Assembly: GCA_003254905.1 (NCBI GenBank)
Contig: QANU01074999.1
Span: 125,533 to 189,532, forward strand
DNA from: Nissolia schottii
Taxonomy: Eukaryota > Streptophyta > Magnoliopsida > Fabales > Fabaceae
Length of the DNA: 64,000 bases
Direction: 5' to 3'
Part shown: one piece after another, positions 25,401 to 36,500 of the stretch
Numbering within the stretch: position 1 is the first letter of the stretch
Layout: each line of letters begins with the position of its first letter
Translations under genes and position numbers: made by a program
Notes under the pieces: model-generated
Seen by the model: only the letters and a program-made list of their open reading frames with translations
What the model was told of the DNA's origin: nothing
The model's database searches: none

Positions 25401-26046
25401 GTTAAACAGAGAAAGCACAAATAGTGTAGGAGAAGCTGGTCGACCTGTAGTGGTGGAGTGGAGGCGGTGGAGCGGCAAGAACCCAATGCGGTGGCGGCGT
25501 GGTGGTGGCACGGCAGTGGCGGGCGGTGGCGCATCTGTGGCGCGGGTGTGTTGGCCTGGAGAGGAGAGGATGGGTGGAGAGAAAGAAGAAGTATGAGAAT
25601 GAAATGAGGAGAATCGAAAGGAAAGTTGCTTAAGTAATCTGCCCCGACCTTTACCGTCGGACATGATCGACAGTAACTGGAAATAACCGCTGGTAAAAAA
25701 TCCAATTCAAAACGGAATGTTTAATTAAAACATTTATCGTCGGTCCGCTATATACGCCGACGGTAACCAAATAATTTTGGCGCCAATTCACGGACCACAT
25801 TATTTAATTACCGTCGGTTTGGTTATGTTACGACGGTAATGAGCAATCGCATTACCCTGCACCAATTTCGAAGTCGTTACCGTCGGGTTTATTGACTGAC
25901 GGTAACACCTCAGTATTTGCCGTCTGTCCTAACCGACAGTAACTTTGGGTTTAGAGTTTAGGGTTTAGGGGTGTACCATCGGACTAATCCGACGGTAATG
26001 TACAGTTAATTTTTGCGAGCCCTGCCGACACTTTAATTGAGCGATT

Positions 26047-26144
26047 GATAAAGGCTAAGACCAACATGGTTGTCATCAAGTTGGGGAAATAATAATAAGA
26101 TGACCCCCAACCTGATTACCACCACCTTGGCCTTGGCCTTTATC
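26047..26144. repeat. Imperfect hairpin 1 in the CACTA element
   Basis: Arms of about 40 bases: 26047-26086 (gataaaggctaagacc to agttgggg) pairs with 26105-26144 (ccccaacctgatta to ggcctttatc). The loop is about 18 bases and the arms mismatch at several places. Confidence 0.75.
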
Positions 26145-26221
26145 ACTCTCCCAATTAACGTGGCGCAGTAAGCTCAGCAAAAATTAATTAATAATTAAAT
26201 AATCAGCCAGTTAATGAATGA

Positions 26222-26296
26222 CAAAGTCCAAGATGGTGGTAGTCATCAATATTCCCCCAACGGGACAGCTGATAATTACCACCATCTTGGACTTCG
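26222..26296. repeat. Imperfect hairpin 2 in the CACTA element
   Basis: Arms of about 26 bases: caaagtccaagatggtggta (26222 on) pairs with taccaccatcttggacttcg (ending 26296), with a loop of about 23 bases. The arms resemble those of hairpin 1. Confidence 0.75.
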
Positions 26297-27594
26297 CATC
26301 CATTCGATGGCTTAGTTTACGCAACGGCAGACTGATAACCAAATTAAACTAATATCACGTCCCCGATGACAAAAGCATCGCACGATGGATAAGAAAGGGG
26401 AGAATGGATGAGAGAAGAGAAGAGAACTATGGTGCAAGCTTAGGAGGATGGGGGAGGGGATTTTATACTATTCGGCCAAGGTGTTACCGTCGGATATATC
26501 CGACGGCAAAATCCCGTTCTCGGAAACGGCGCGACGATTAATGGGAATGTTGAACGTTTTGAAAACGGCCGAGTAATATTTCCGAGACATTTACCATCGT
26601 CTGTACCGACGGTATTAAAAAAATTTATGGCAGGTTGATGAAATTATTGCGCATTTTCCCAATGTATTACCGTTGGTAGAGATTTGGACCGACGGTAAAG
26701 GTTTTATTTACCGTCGCGTATTCCAAACCGACGGTAACTTCATACATCGTGGCCCGGCTCGCTTACCTGAACCGTTTACCGTCGGTTTTTTCCCTGTCCA
26801 GACGGTAATTCCGTCAGTTGTATTCCGACGGTAATTTCCAGACGGAAATAGTCATTATTCTTGTAGTGATGGGTGTTGTTGGTGATCACTCACTCATTGA
26901 GGCTCTCCCCAAAGTTCTTACCCCTCAACTCCCTTTCCAATTGTAGGTTAAGATGTAGAAGTAGAGTTTTATGGGGGCTACAGTCAGTTGTAGCGAATTA
27001 AGGATTTCTTGAGTAAGAAGTCACCTTGAAGTGAATCTATCCATAAGACTATAATAGACTTTATTTTATTTTATAATCAAGTCAGTTTCTAAAGTGCTCC
27101 AATTATATATAAATAGGATATTCAGTTCGTGTCACGTATTTGACATGTATAATAATGTTTATATTTGGAAAGTAACAGTTGTAACAAATTATATTTTATT
27201 TAGTAAAGAGCTTTTTGTTATGTTTTTAAATGATTAAAATACAGGTTTTTACAACAACAAAAAAACATTTTAAGAGACTTTCATAAGGTAACTAGTCCCT
27301 TACGTGTCAGTCACGATTTTAGGGTGGTGACATAAACAAAGGCCTCAAGACTCCCTCTAAGTCTATTATGATCCTCCTTAAGGACACTCAAAGGGAAGAA
27401 TCATCACACAAGCTCTGACACAACAAAATGGATCTTGATGTTCATTTCCACTCTAGGCTTCAAGCTATGAAGAGATTAATGACATCATATCGAGACGGTC
27501 GAATGATATGAAAATGAGACAGATTTAACAATGACATGCCACCCTACTAACATCCATATAGACAGCCTCCTCTAGATTCAAGAACAAATTTAAA

Positions 27595-27745
27595 TATGGC
27601 ATAGACCAATTTGGTCTAAAATTTTTTAAAGGGATTGATTTGACCAATTTAAAATTTTAGACGAATCAATTTGAATAAAAAGTATATAAGAAGACTAATT
27701 TAATTTACTTAAAGTTCTAGAAAACCAATTTGGGTGTTACTCCAA
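27595..27745. repeat. AT-rich decayed MITE-like repeat
   Basis: Phrases such as accaatttggtctaaaattt and gaccaatttaaaattttaga alternate. They resemble the common foldback repeats of legume spacers, but no target duplication could be set. Confidence 0.35.
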
Positions 27746-28893
27746 CTAAATTTATTGTTAATACGTATGACGGTATGAGATGATGAATTATTGCCAATGG
27801 TTCACTATTATTATGATATGACAGCTATTCCACTATCAATCAAAGGTAGTTCAACTAAATCTATTGTTAATATCTGAGATGATGAATTATTGCCAATATT
27901 GGTTGACTACTACTGATTTATCACATTTTAAATTGTTATTACGTAATCACTATTTCAAAATGTAGATTCGTGGGGATTCTGTGTTTCTTGAAAACATAAA
28001 TATAAATAAAAATAAAAATAAAAATAAAATAAAATAAAAACCACCTCGTTTTGTCAAGAAATTGTGTGTTCTTATACGGGTTCAGGTCGGGCAGACCCTC
28101 CGACTCAGATGGAAACGCGAAAAAGACTGCACTTGTTGAGTCCGTATGTAAAAGAACATTACCGTTATTTGAATACCAAATGTGTTCAAACATTATATAT
28201 CGTATGTTAAAAAGAAAAAAAAAATAAAATTATTATATTTAGTACAATGAATATTATTTTTTATGCGAACGATATAAATATGTGTGTATGTGACATCAAC
28301 ACACGTGCACACGGTATTAACACATGTTGAAAAAAGTATCAACGTATTTATTTTTTAATTTTTTAAACACATTCTTTTTTTTTATCAAATCACATTTTCT
28401 TTCTCCATGTCATAGTATAATCTCTCTATTAAGTCAAACTCTTTTTCCTCTGCTCTCACTAACTCACTCATATCACTCATGTGTGAAGCTCATTCATTAC
28501 GTAAGTATCAACATAATAACAAAATGTATTAACGTAATAGAAATAAATATTAACATAACAAAAATAAATGTCAATAATATTTACAAGGGCATCAATATGA
28601 TACTTTTTTTCTTTCTCCATCAAGTTAGACTATCTCTCTTCTGCTTTCATTCTCTTACTTTAACGTCAAACTCATTCACCACACATATATCAATATAATA
28701 AAAATAAATATCAATGGTATAGATATAAGTGTCAACATAATAAAAATATGTATCAAAACATTATAAAGGTATATCAACATTAATAAAAAAATATTAAAAA
28801 ATTATAAAAAAGATTTCTTTTTTTAAAAAACAGAAACACTGATACATTTTTTATATATTGATACATGTGTTTATCCTGCATGTTTTAAAGATA

Positions 28894-29118
28894 AAAAATG
28901 CTACATGTACACTCAATTTCATACACCCATACATACACTGTTAATAACGTACAAACTTTATTCTCACGAGTGCACAAACATTACAAACTTGTAAATGATA
29001 CTCTAAACTATACTTAATTAAGTGCACAAACATTACATGAGTTAAAACATAAACTTTATGTATATAAGTACGACGTATATGTATGGTGTATGTTTTTGGT
29101 GTACATGTAGTACAACTC
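28894..29118. mobile_element. Mutator-type MITE with 10-base target duplication
   Basis: A 225-base element with inverted ends built on ctacatgtacac; the arms extend about 35 bases with mismatches. The flanks are identical, tttaaagata, at 28884-28893 and 29119-29128, which fits the 9-10-base duplications of Mutator-like elements. It has no coding capacity. Confidence 0.7.
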
Positions 29119-29128
29119 TTTAAAGATA

Positions 29129-30837
29129 GAGTGGAGAGATTGAGGCAAGAGAGAGAAAAGGTGATTTGTTAGAGAGAAAAAAATTAGAAATAAATAAAAT
29201 TTTTATTATATTTTGTGTTTCTCAATAAATATCATTGTCACCGTGTTTTTGAGAGTCTATGTATTTTTTTTTTTTGGTAACAAAAAAACACATTATTGAA
29301 AGAAGAATGGTATAAGGGCTCAGTTATGTGTTGGGTCGATCTTGAGACTGGGTATAATTTTCTCATTAAAAACAGTATAATCACATAAAATAATGTTTTT
29401 ATGCATTTTTTTTTATTTGTATTAGTATTAGACAGTAGTTTCAGTAAAAGAAACTAATAAATTTAATAAAAATCAGTTAACTCACGGGTACTACAAGTAT
29501 ATAATTTTTCATATTTTTTTTAGAATTACATAATTAACGAACAAACATATTGAAATAGTTATATTTCTCTTTCAATTATTAATAAATTGTTTATCAAGTA
29601 AAATTTTTTATTTTTAAATATTCAAATAATTAATACGATACAGAAAAAACTAGCTAAACAGTGAGCTAGCTTAAGTTATTAAATTTCAAATGATGTTCTG
29701 GATATAAAAATGAACAGTATTAGCATCTTATAGGCTTAGACATGATAATATTGAGCATGATAATATAAGGCATAATAGTATAATATAATAAATACATTAT
29801 ATAAGTTTTTATAATATCTCGTATTTGGTGCTTCGGTTGTAACCATAACTTTATTTTATCTGTGTTTGTTGTATCATTATGTAAATGGTTGGGAAATTAT
29901 ATTTCCTTAATCTATTTTTATGGGCTATATATAATTATGAATTTAATCATATTAACTCTTTTTTATAACTTATAATATGTTGGCCTCACTAATGTTTAAC
30001 GAAATTAAATAAAGGAATAGTCAGACTACTTTATTGGTTTGAACCCGAAATGGGTAATAGTCGTTCCGTTTAGTTTTTTTATTGGTTTTTAAGGTTTAAT
30101 AAGAGCCACTGACTAATTATAAATAGGAGGGTTTTGGTCCCAACATATTGAAATCAAAATCAGTAGTCTCTTTCCCATATGAAGAACTGCGCTCAAGCCC
30201 CATCAAGGGAATACAGAGATTTTGATTGAGGAAGATCAATAACCACAAATCCAAATGTCAATTGGCAACATTATTCGGCTCTTATATATTTAAGAATTCA
30301 GGTACACTTCTGCATCTAGCCTATTTGTCTTCTTGATTATTTAACCTGGATGGTCTTGGGCTAGAAAGAAATAAAAATTTTCATCATGTGGTTCCGAAAA
30401 ATTAAGAAATATTTTTCATGATTGATATTTGGATAAAGTTATTTGGCACGAATGTCATCCCTTTGGTATATCGATGTATGAATTACCTGTTTATAATTTT
30501 CGATTCAGGTCTTCTTAAATTGTTGAAAATTAAAATCTCCTATTTCCATTATGAACTAGACCCCTGACACCAAAAAAACAGGATTGGTCCTTTTATTTTG
30601 GGTATTGTTTTCGTAAATTCAGGTGGTTTTTTTAGGGATTCAAAAGCTTTTAAATTAATGCAAATCCAGATTCAATTTTTTTTAATAAAAAAAATGAAAT
30701 TCATGAAATTCCAAAAGTGGTGTTTTGCGATTACAGCTGATATACATATGTATGTATATATTTATACGGATTCAACGTGACTTTATACATGAATCAGGAT
30801 TCACGATATTTGAATATTGTATAATCAATATGCTTAT
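29129..30837. other. AT-rich spacer, no gene recognised
   Basis: A T-run at 29265-29276 followed by ggtaacaaaaaaacacatta may be an inverted LINE tail. Nothing else is supported. Confidence 0.35.
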
Positions 30838-30984
30838 GTGTTTTATCCTGGTCGACCCGGGTCGAGCACCTGACTATGGCGGTGAGTCTCCCAGCCGGGA
30901 TAACTGCGTACACAAGGTCTCGAACTCGAGACTTTGCTTAAGCGATACCAAGCCGCTTACCACTTGGACCAACCCCCGTTGGTT
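30838..30984 (-). mobile_element. tRNA-derived SINE, near full length
   Basis: On the minus strand it starts ccaacgggggttggtccaag, with a box-A-like segment in ggtccaagtggtaagcgg and a box-B-like segment in ggtctcgaactcgag (seen on the plus strand as its complement). These are the RNA polymerase III promoter boxes of a tRNA-derived SINE. A 7-base target duplication tgcttat lies at 30831-30837 and 30985-30991. It ends at the low-coordinate side in tcgacccgggtcgacc. Confidence 0.75.
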
Positions 30985-31493
30985 TGCTTATTTTTTTTTT
31001 ATTCTTCAATCCTTTTGTGTAGGATTTAGTTTACTTGGATTTAGGTTTTGATAAGATTTTGATTCGTTTTATCCTTAAGATAATATCTTTAAATTTAGAG
31101 ATTTTTTTGTATTAAGGGTACCATAGAATCCTAAAGATTTTGAAAATATTGTGATATTCTATAATTTTTTTTTGGGATATGGAGTATATTGATGTGATCC
31201 AATGTTCATTTAAAGAATTTTGACAATAATTTTGATGATACTTTGAATTCTCTTATTTGGATTCAATTATTTATAAAGAAATCAATTTTGAAATGAATTG
31301 ACCGAGCCAATATATTACCAAAGTAGCCACTATTGGTAAAGTTAGTTTATTTTAGAACATAAGAAAATAGTGATCGTGTGATTCATGTGAAAATTGGTCG
31401 GTCCAAAGGAAGATCAATATTTGACCGAATTATATGAACACTTATTATAATAAATATTTTGGATCTTACTATGTTAATTTTACATTCAATTCT

Positions 31494-31560
31494 ACCAACG
31501 GGGGTTGGTCCAAGTGGTAAGCGGCTTAGTATCGCTTAAGCAAGATCTCGAGTTCGAGGT
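31494..31560 (+). mobile_element. SINE fragment, 5' end only
   Basis: About 67 bases identical or nearly so to the start of the SINE at 30838-30984, in the opposite orientation. It covers both promoter boxes and stops abruptly after tcgagttcgaggt. It is either truncated or from abortive reverse transcription. Confidence 0.7.
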
Positions 31561-33370
31561 AATAAATATGTGACAATTATTAGGTTCCATGTGAATAATA
31601 AGTCAGACCAAAGATAGACTTATTGATTGACAAGATTTATTGTCAATATTTGATTACTACATTAAGAGTACCACTTACAAGTAAATATTTTTGTCCAAAG
31701 ACTAAATATTAATGTTGTGCACGATTGGTGTCTTATAATGGACCATATAATAAATTTCTTTTAACGTATGTGAATATATTGTTTTGTTCTACTTTTCTGC
31801 TTTTGTTATATTTGTTAACATCAACTTTATTTCCTTGATGTATGAGACTAACTTGTGCCAAGGATTGACCAACTCATTGCTCGTACGGATAAAAGTTCCA
31901 ATAGGACTTTGAGAAACGAGATAGTTCAAATTGCATACGTCTCATTGTTATGATTTGTAGAATTTTATAAACATTCAGGAGCACTATGTCCAAAAGGGTT
32001 ACCATTGCCAAAGAAATTTCTTTTTAAAAAAAACGATTTGCCAAAAGCAATACAGTTGAAACAAGTTCAATTACATTGGACATGATTTCAATAAAGAATA
32101 AAGTAAAAGAAAATATAAGAGAGTACATCATGGGCATGTCTCATCTTGCTTCAAAACTAAATGCACTACAGTTAAAGCTATTTGATAATCGCTTGTGCAA
32201 ATGTTTTTGGGTTTCTCTTCTAGTAAAATTAAAATTCAGTTTAAGGTTAGTTATAACTGACAAAGGGATAAATGGTCTCTTAATGAGCTCATTTCTCATT
32301 TGTCTACGAAGAAGAACTCTTAAAGCAAGAAAAGATTGAAAGTACTTACTTGACGGTACCTTTAAGGAAAAGAATTTTGAATAAGGATAAAGAAGCTGCA
32401 AAATATGTCAACCTCGAAAGAAACAACATTAGGAATTTAGTTGGTAATGTAAGTTTAATTTTTTTAGTAAAACTCATGAATATATTTCTAAACAGGTCAG
32501 TTTGACAAGCCTAACAAACTTTTATAATTGCCTAGGCCTGGCCTCTTTACTTAAACAAACTTTTGAAAAGGCCTGGGCCTGACCTTTTTCTTAAACAGGT
32601 CAGGCCAAGCTAATCCACTAACAGGCCAGGCAGCAGGTCTTGACAAGCCGTCTGACCTGTTCCCACCCCCTACATAGATGGACAAAGTAAAGCAAGTGAA
32701 GGAAGAAGCAATAACCAACCAATTTGTTGGACTCTTTTCCCTTCTAGAACAGATCATTCCACTCCTCCACGGTGTGGCATGGTGTGGCAAGCAATCACTT
32801 GTCCTTCCTCTGCCATTCTTCTTTTCTCTTTCTTTCTTCAGTTTTAATTTTTCAAAATTCTTTTTGCATCTGTGGGGATCCGCAGGAACCCGTGGGGGTG
32901 ACAGGAAACGGGGAGAATTTGGGGTGGGGCGAGGGCAAGAAGCACCCCACCCACCCTGTCTCTGTCCCCGCCCCCGCCCTCGCCCTGCTCGGGTGACATC
33001 CTTAATTAAATTCATCCCTGTAGTTAACAAATATCAATCAAATTAGTTCTTGGAGTAGACATGCAAAGGGACTAATTTGATTGATATTTGTTAACTATAA
33101 AAATGATTTTGATTGATTTGAAATTACAGGGATAAATTTGAATGATGTGACCAATTTCAATGACTGATATTATGGTTTATTCAGTATTAGCTGCCTTTTT
33201 TTGGAAAAGATAAGGTTGTTGCCTATGCTTCAGAATTGCTCGCAAATTAAAAGGCACACTTCATCATACATCATTTAAGGGAAAACCACACCATACATAA
33301 CTTTTAATTCTGCCGGTCACAAACTCACGGTAACGACACACGTAACCATGTGAAAGTGGGAGCAGAGACA
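31561..33370. other. Spacer below MLP4, no gene recognised
   Basis: From 32500 to 32660 there are repeated ggcctgg and caggtcaggcc words. At 32870-32995 lies a GC-rich low-complexity patch of ggggcg/cccgcc runs. A perfect 27-base inverted repeat lies at 33021-33097. The open frames here are low-complexity by-products. Confidence 0.4.
33021..33097. repeat. Perfect 27-base inverted repeat
   Basis: The arms 33021-33047 and 33071-33097 are exact reverse complements, starting tagttaacaaatatcaatca, around a 23-base loop. Flanking bases (catccctg and cagggat) extend the symmetry. It is probably a decayed foldback element. Confidence 0.8.
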
Positions 33371-33410
33371 TCTTGGCTCAAGCCTATTACCAGCTGATGC
33401 CATTATTTTA
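33371..33410 (-). promoter_or_regulatory. Conserved 3' block of MLP4
   Basis: The plus strand reads tcttggctcaagcctattac, then cagctgatgccattatttt. It lies about 95 bases below the stop. Confidence 0.5.
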
Positions 33411-33505
33411 ACAAACACAAACTTTTATTTGTACACAGATGTAAATATCAAAGGACTTGAGCTTATATATATTCATCAAGCTTTTAGATAAATCTGTTGC
33501 TGGTC

Positions 33506-36500
33506 CTACGTAATGAGGTGAGCGTCAAGATCATTGCTGACATCAATGGCCAACTGCAGCAAGGAGTGAGGATCAGGAATGTGGTCTTTAAGCTTCTCAT
33601 ATTCCATGGTCCAATGCACCACGCTTCCCTCTCCCTGCGGTTCCACATGAATTTTGAACCAGAAGTTCTTGTAGTGCTCCAGCAGGTCTCCCTCCAACAC
33701 TTTGAAAGTTATCTTATTGTTTTCAGCGTCTATGGATTCAACCAACTCCTTAGCCACACAAGCTTTGCCATCTTTTTCAAGTCCAAAAACAAGAGGGAAT
33801 CAGATTCTCAGGTCAAAGAACCAAAGAAAGGTTATTAACCATGTTTATATCTTTAACAATGTACTTTAACTCCAATTATTAATAGATCAGGATCCTCTAC
33901 ATTAGTGTTTTGTTTTTTTTTCTGTGGTTTCATTAAACACAACTTAAATAAGCAAGCAAATCAGCGAACAAAGAATATTCCATAAAAAATTAACAAAGTT
34001 TGGTTCACGCAAATAAGACTCGTTAAAATCTCCTTAAAAAAGATCTTGTAAAAAAAAAACTCCAAAAAAAAAAGTACTCTACCTAAAATGATTTAAGGCA
34101 ACCAACCCACAAAAGTGAAGATAATCCCACAGCCCAACAACACAGTGCCCCAAATCCACACCAAATCAGAGGCAAAAGCCAACACCAAGAACAGAACCAA
34201 ACCAAAACAAACACAAAAAAACGAGACAGACCACCAAAAAGGATCTCAATCTTCCAAACCAACTTTATTCTATGTTTGAATATTAAATAGAAAAGATTTT
34301 AAAATTTCCAAATCCTTTGATTCTACTGCACCACCTGCAGTCAAAATACAACTGATCACATTTCTACTATAAATTTTGTACCGTTAAAAAAAATTTAGCC
34401 ATAAATTATCATTATAAATTTAAATTTATCTACATCTTGTAGAACAACTTAAGTATATGTCTACGTAGTATTTATAAACGGCAATGTTCCATGACCTTGA
34501 GGTAACTTTTACTTTGAATTTAAGCCACTTAATTCTAAGTTAGAAAACACAAACATTTTGCAAGGTATTTGTGTTCTGACATATCGTGGATACAGACGCA
34601 ACAAGGCACTCATTCGAACATGTCCAAAAGTTTCTAAATAAAAAATATAATCTTCTGATCGAACACAACCAGACATTTCCGTACAGAGCAAAGCATGAAC
34701 TTCTTTTTTATATAAAAAAATAATATCATTACAACTTTTTGTTTAGAAAGCACTGAAAATGAGTAGTTGGATATATGTAAAAATATTAACATATTATTCT
34801 AAATCTTTAAATATATTTGTGATGTGATATGCTCATCCAAAAAATATAGAGTAAAATATACTCCCCTCTCCTGAGAAATACTTTCATTTCACAACCCTCC
34901 CCTCTATTTTTAAAAACAAACACTCCCTCCTTAAGATAAATATGTATTACCCTTTAATCCTTTTTTTATTTTCTACTAATTTTATATTTTTTTAAGTTTA
35001 TAATTTTATTACTTTGAACAAAATACCCTTAATAAAGAGTAATACATATTAAATAAATAAAACAAAAATAGTTACACATTGATATTTTTTATAAATTAAA
35101 AAATATGTACTTAATAAAAATACAATAAAATTATGCACGTAAACAATTTTAATTTTTTTAATATTATTATATTAATAAAATAAAACATTAACAATTAAAA
35201 TACTTTGTTATTATTAGTTTTTGTAACAAAAGTAAATATTACGTTTTTTTTATATTATTTCAATATTTTGAAGTTATAATGTGATAATATTAAGATATGT
35301 ACGTTGATAAACCATTTTATATTAGTTTACAAAAAATATATTTTGCATTTTTCATGACAAAATTAAAATAAAATTTCAGTTTTTATTATTTTTATTTTTT
35401 AAATTAATTAATGAATATTAAGTGATATATAACAAATATTATGTCTCTCTCTCTCTCTCACACACACACATTAACATTTAAATCTCAAAAATTAGCAAAA
35501 ATAAAATATTTTTAATATTTATAAATAATAATTGAGATAGTAATAATATTTTTTTTTAAAAATTGACCCTAATTATTAAAGTATTTTGTATAATGAGTAG
35601 TTTTGTAAATTTACAGGCATAGAATGTGTTTTGGTTAAGTGTAGGTTTTGAAAATAGAGGGGGGGGGGGAGGTTGTGTAATAAGGGCATCTCTCAAGAGA
35701 GGGGAGTGTATTTTACTCAAAAATATATATGATATAAGATATACTCATGGACTTTTTTCTATATGTGTGTTGTGACTGTGTCTTATAAATTTTTGAAGTT
35801 GATGTGTTCATGTGTCCGTGTTCTGTACTGCCATTTCCTGTGTTTATATCGGTGTTTATGCTTCGTAGATTCTTTAATCTATATATTATATGCTTTATGT
35901 AAGCCAAATGTAGATAATTTTGTAGACATAAAATTATTTAATTGTCTCGACTCAACAGCTTAAGTTTTTTGAAGAAATAATTCTTGACATGATATCAAAA
36001 CTACTATAACCAAGAGGTCTAGAGTTTAATCCTTACCAATCTCATTTCCAAAAATTAATCAATACTTCAAGTCAAAAGAGCTCTTACATGAGAAGCGTGT
36101 AAAGAGACATAAAAAATTATTGAATTATGTTTACCCAATTATTAGAGGTGAAAGTGGATCAAGTGAACCCGTTGAACTTCATCAATCTGAGCTAAACCAA
36201 CCTGTTTGGTTCAAATTGGTTCAAGTCATTGGATCCAAAAATCAACCGTTAATGAGTTGGTTCTCGGATTTTTAATTTTTAGATGTGCAAACCTCACCTC
36301 AACCCTTTCGTTTTCATAGGAATTTAAGGATTATTATGTGATTATGCCATGAGACATGAGACCCAATTATGTTCATTGTGGTTATTTTTATCAATTATGG
36401 ATCATGCTTTAGTAGTTTATCATAATTTTTAAAATTTTAAAATTATTTCTTTTTTTTATTTTTTGATATTTTAAAAAAATATTATGTATTTACAGGTAAA

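Larger units (their letters stand above)
23815..26868. mobile_element. CACTA (En/Spm) element, non-autonomous, both ends present
   Basis: The ends are CACTACAAGAAATTACAC and, reverse-complemented, CACTACAAGAATAATGAC. A 3-base target duplication ATG flanks both sides (23812-23814 and 26869-26871), as CACTA elements make. Both subterminal regions, about 23835-24130 and 25645-26850, are filled with taccgtcgg and its complement in both orientations; these are the usual transposase-binding repeats. The interior has a minus-strand acidic frame (24468-24815), a CA-rich block (25020-25400) and two large hairpins (26047-26296). No transposase domain is recognised, so it probably moved in trans. The good ends and intact duplication suggest fairly recent insertion. 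Confidence 0.9.
22240..27260 (+). mobile_element. LTR-like sequence interrupted by a CACTA element
   Basis: The left part (about 22240-23811) has LTR-style low-complexity and box-like words such as gcgctaaggcgctg. The right part (26872-27260) has tgatcactcactcattgagg and a U5-like end, gattaaaatacaggttttta. The two look like one long Ty3/gypsy LTR cut by the CACTA at 23815. No gag-pol is seen. It is a fossil; its outer limits are guesses. Confidence 0.3.

Noticed and set aside
25060-25596. A 178-codon plus-strand frame rich in Thr, His and Pro, with equally long frames on the other strand
   Set aside because: It follows from the CA-rich low-complexity block in the CACTA element. All frames stay open there, and nothing resembles a protein domain.
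25940-25975. Telomere-like tttaggg units (also near 6835)
   Set aside because: Only two or three units occur at each place; this is a common chance or transposon-borne pattern.
23835-26850. Regular recurring taccgtcgg words, at first sight like a repeat-spacer array
   Set aside because: Spacing is irregular, both orientations occur, and they are confined to the subterminal parts of a CACTA element. They are transposase-binding repeats, not CRISPR.
28324-28698. A 124-codon plus-strand frame rich in Phe, Ile and Asn
   Set aside because: It tracks an AT-rich repeat of caacataataaaaat words; there is no domain and no splice context.
30846-30985. A possible tRNA gene
   Set aside because: The box-A and box-B sequences are those of a tRNA-derived SINE. 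There is no cloverleaf 3' half, and a target duplication flanks the whole unit.
32551-33046. Overlapping frames of 120-160 codons on both strands
   Set aside because: They arise from GC-rich gggg/cccc low complexity and lack any domain.
33497-33838. Plus-strand frames of 60-120 codons over each MLP exon 2 and exon 1 (for example 3842-4078, 13010-13381, 33497-33838, 48144-48464, 50252-50494)
   Set aside because: They are antisense shadows of the MLP exons. The minus-strand frames have family motifs, matching splice sites and conserved starts; the plus-strand ones do not.
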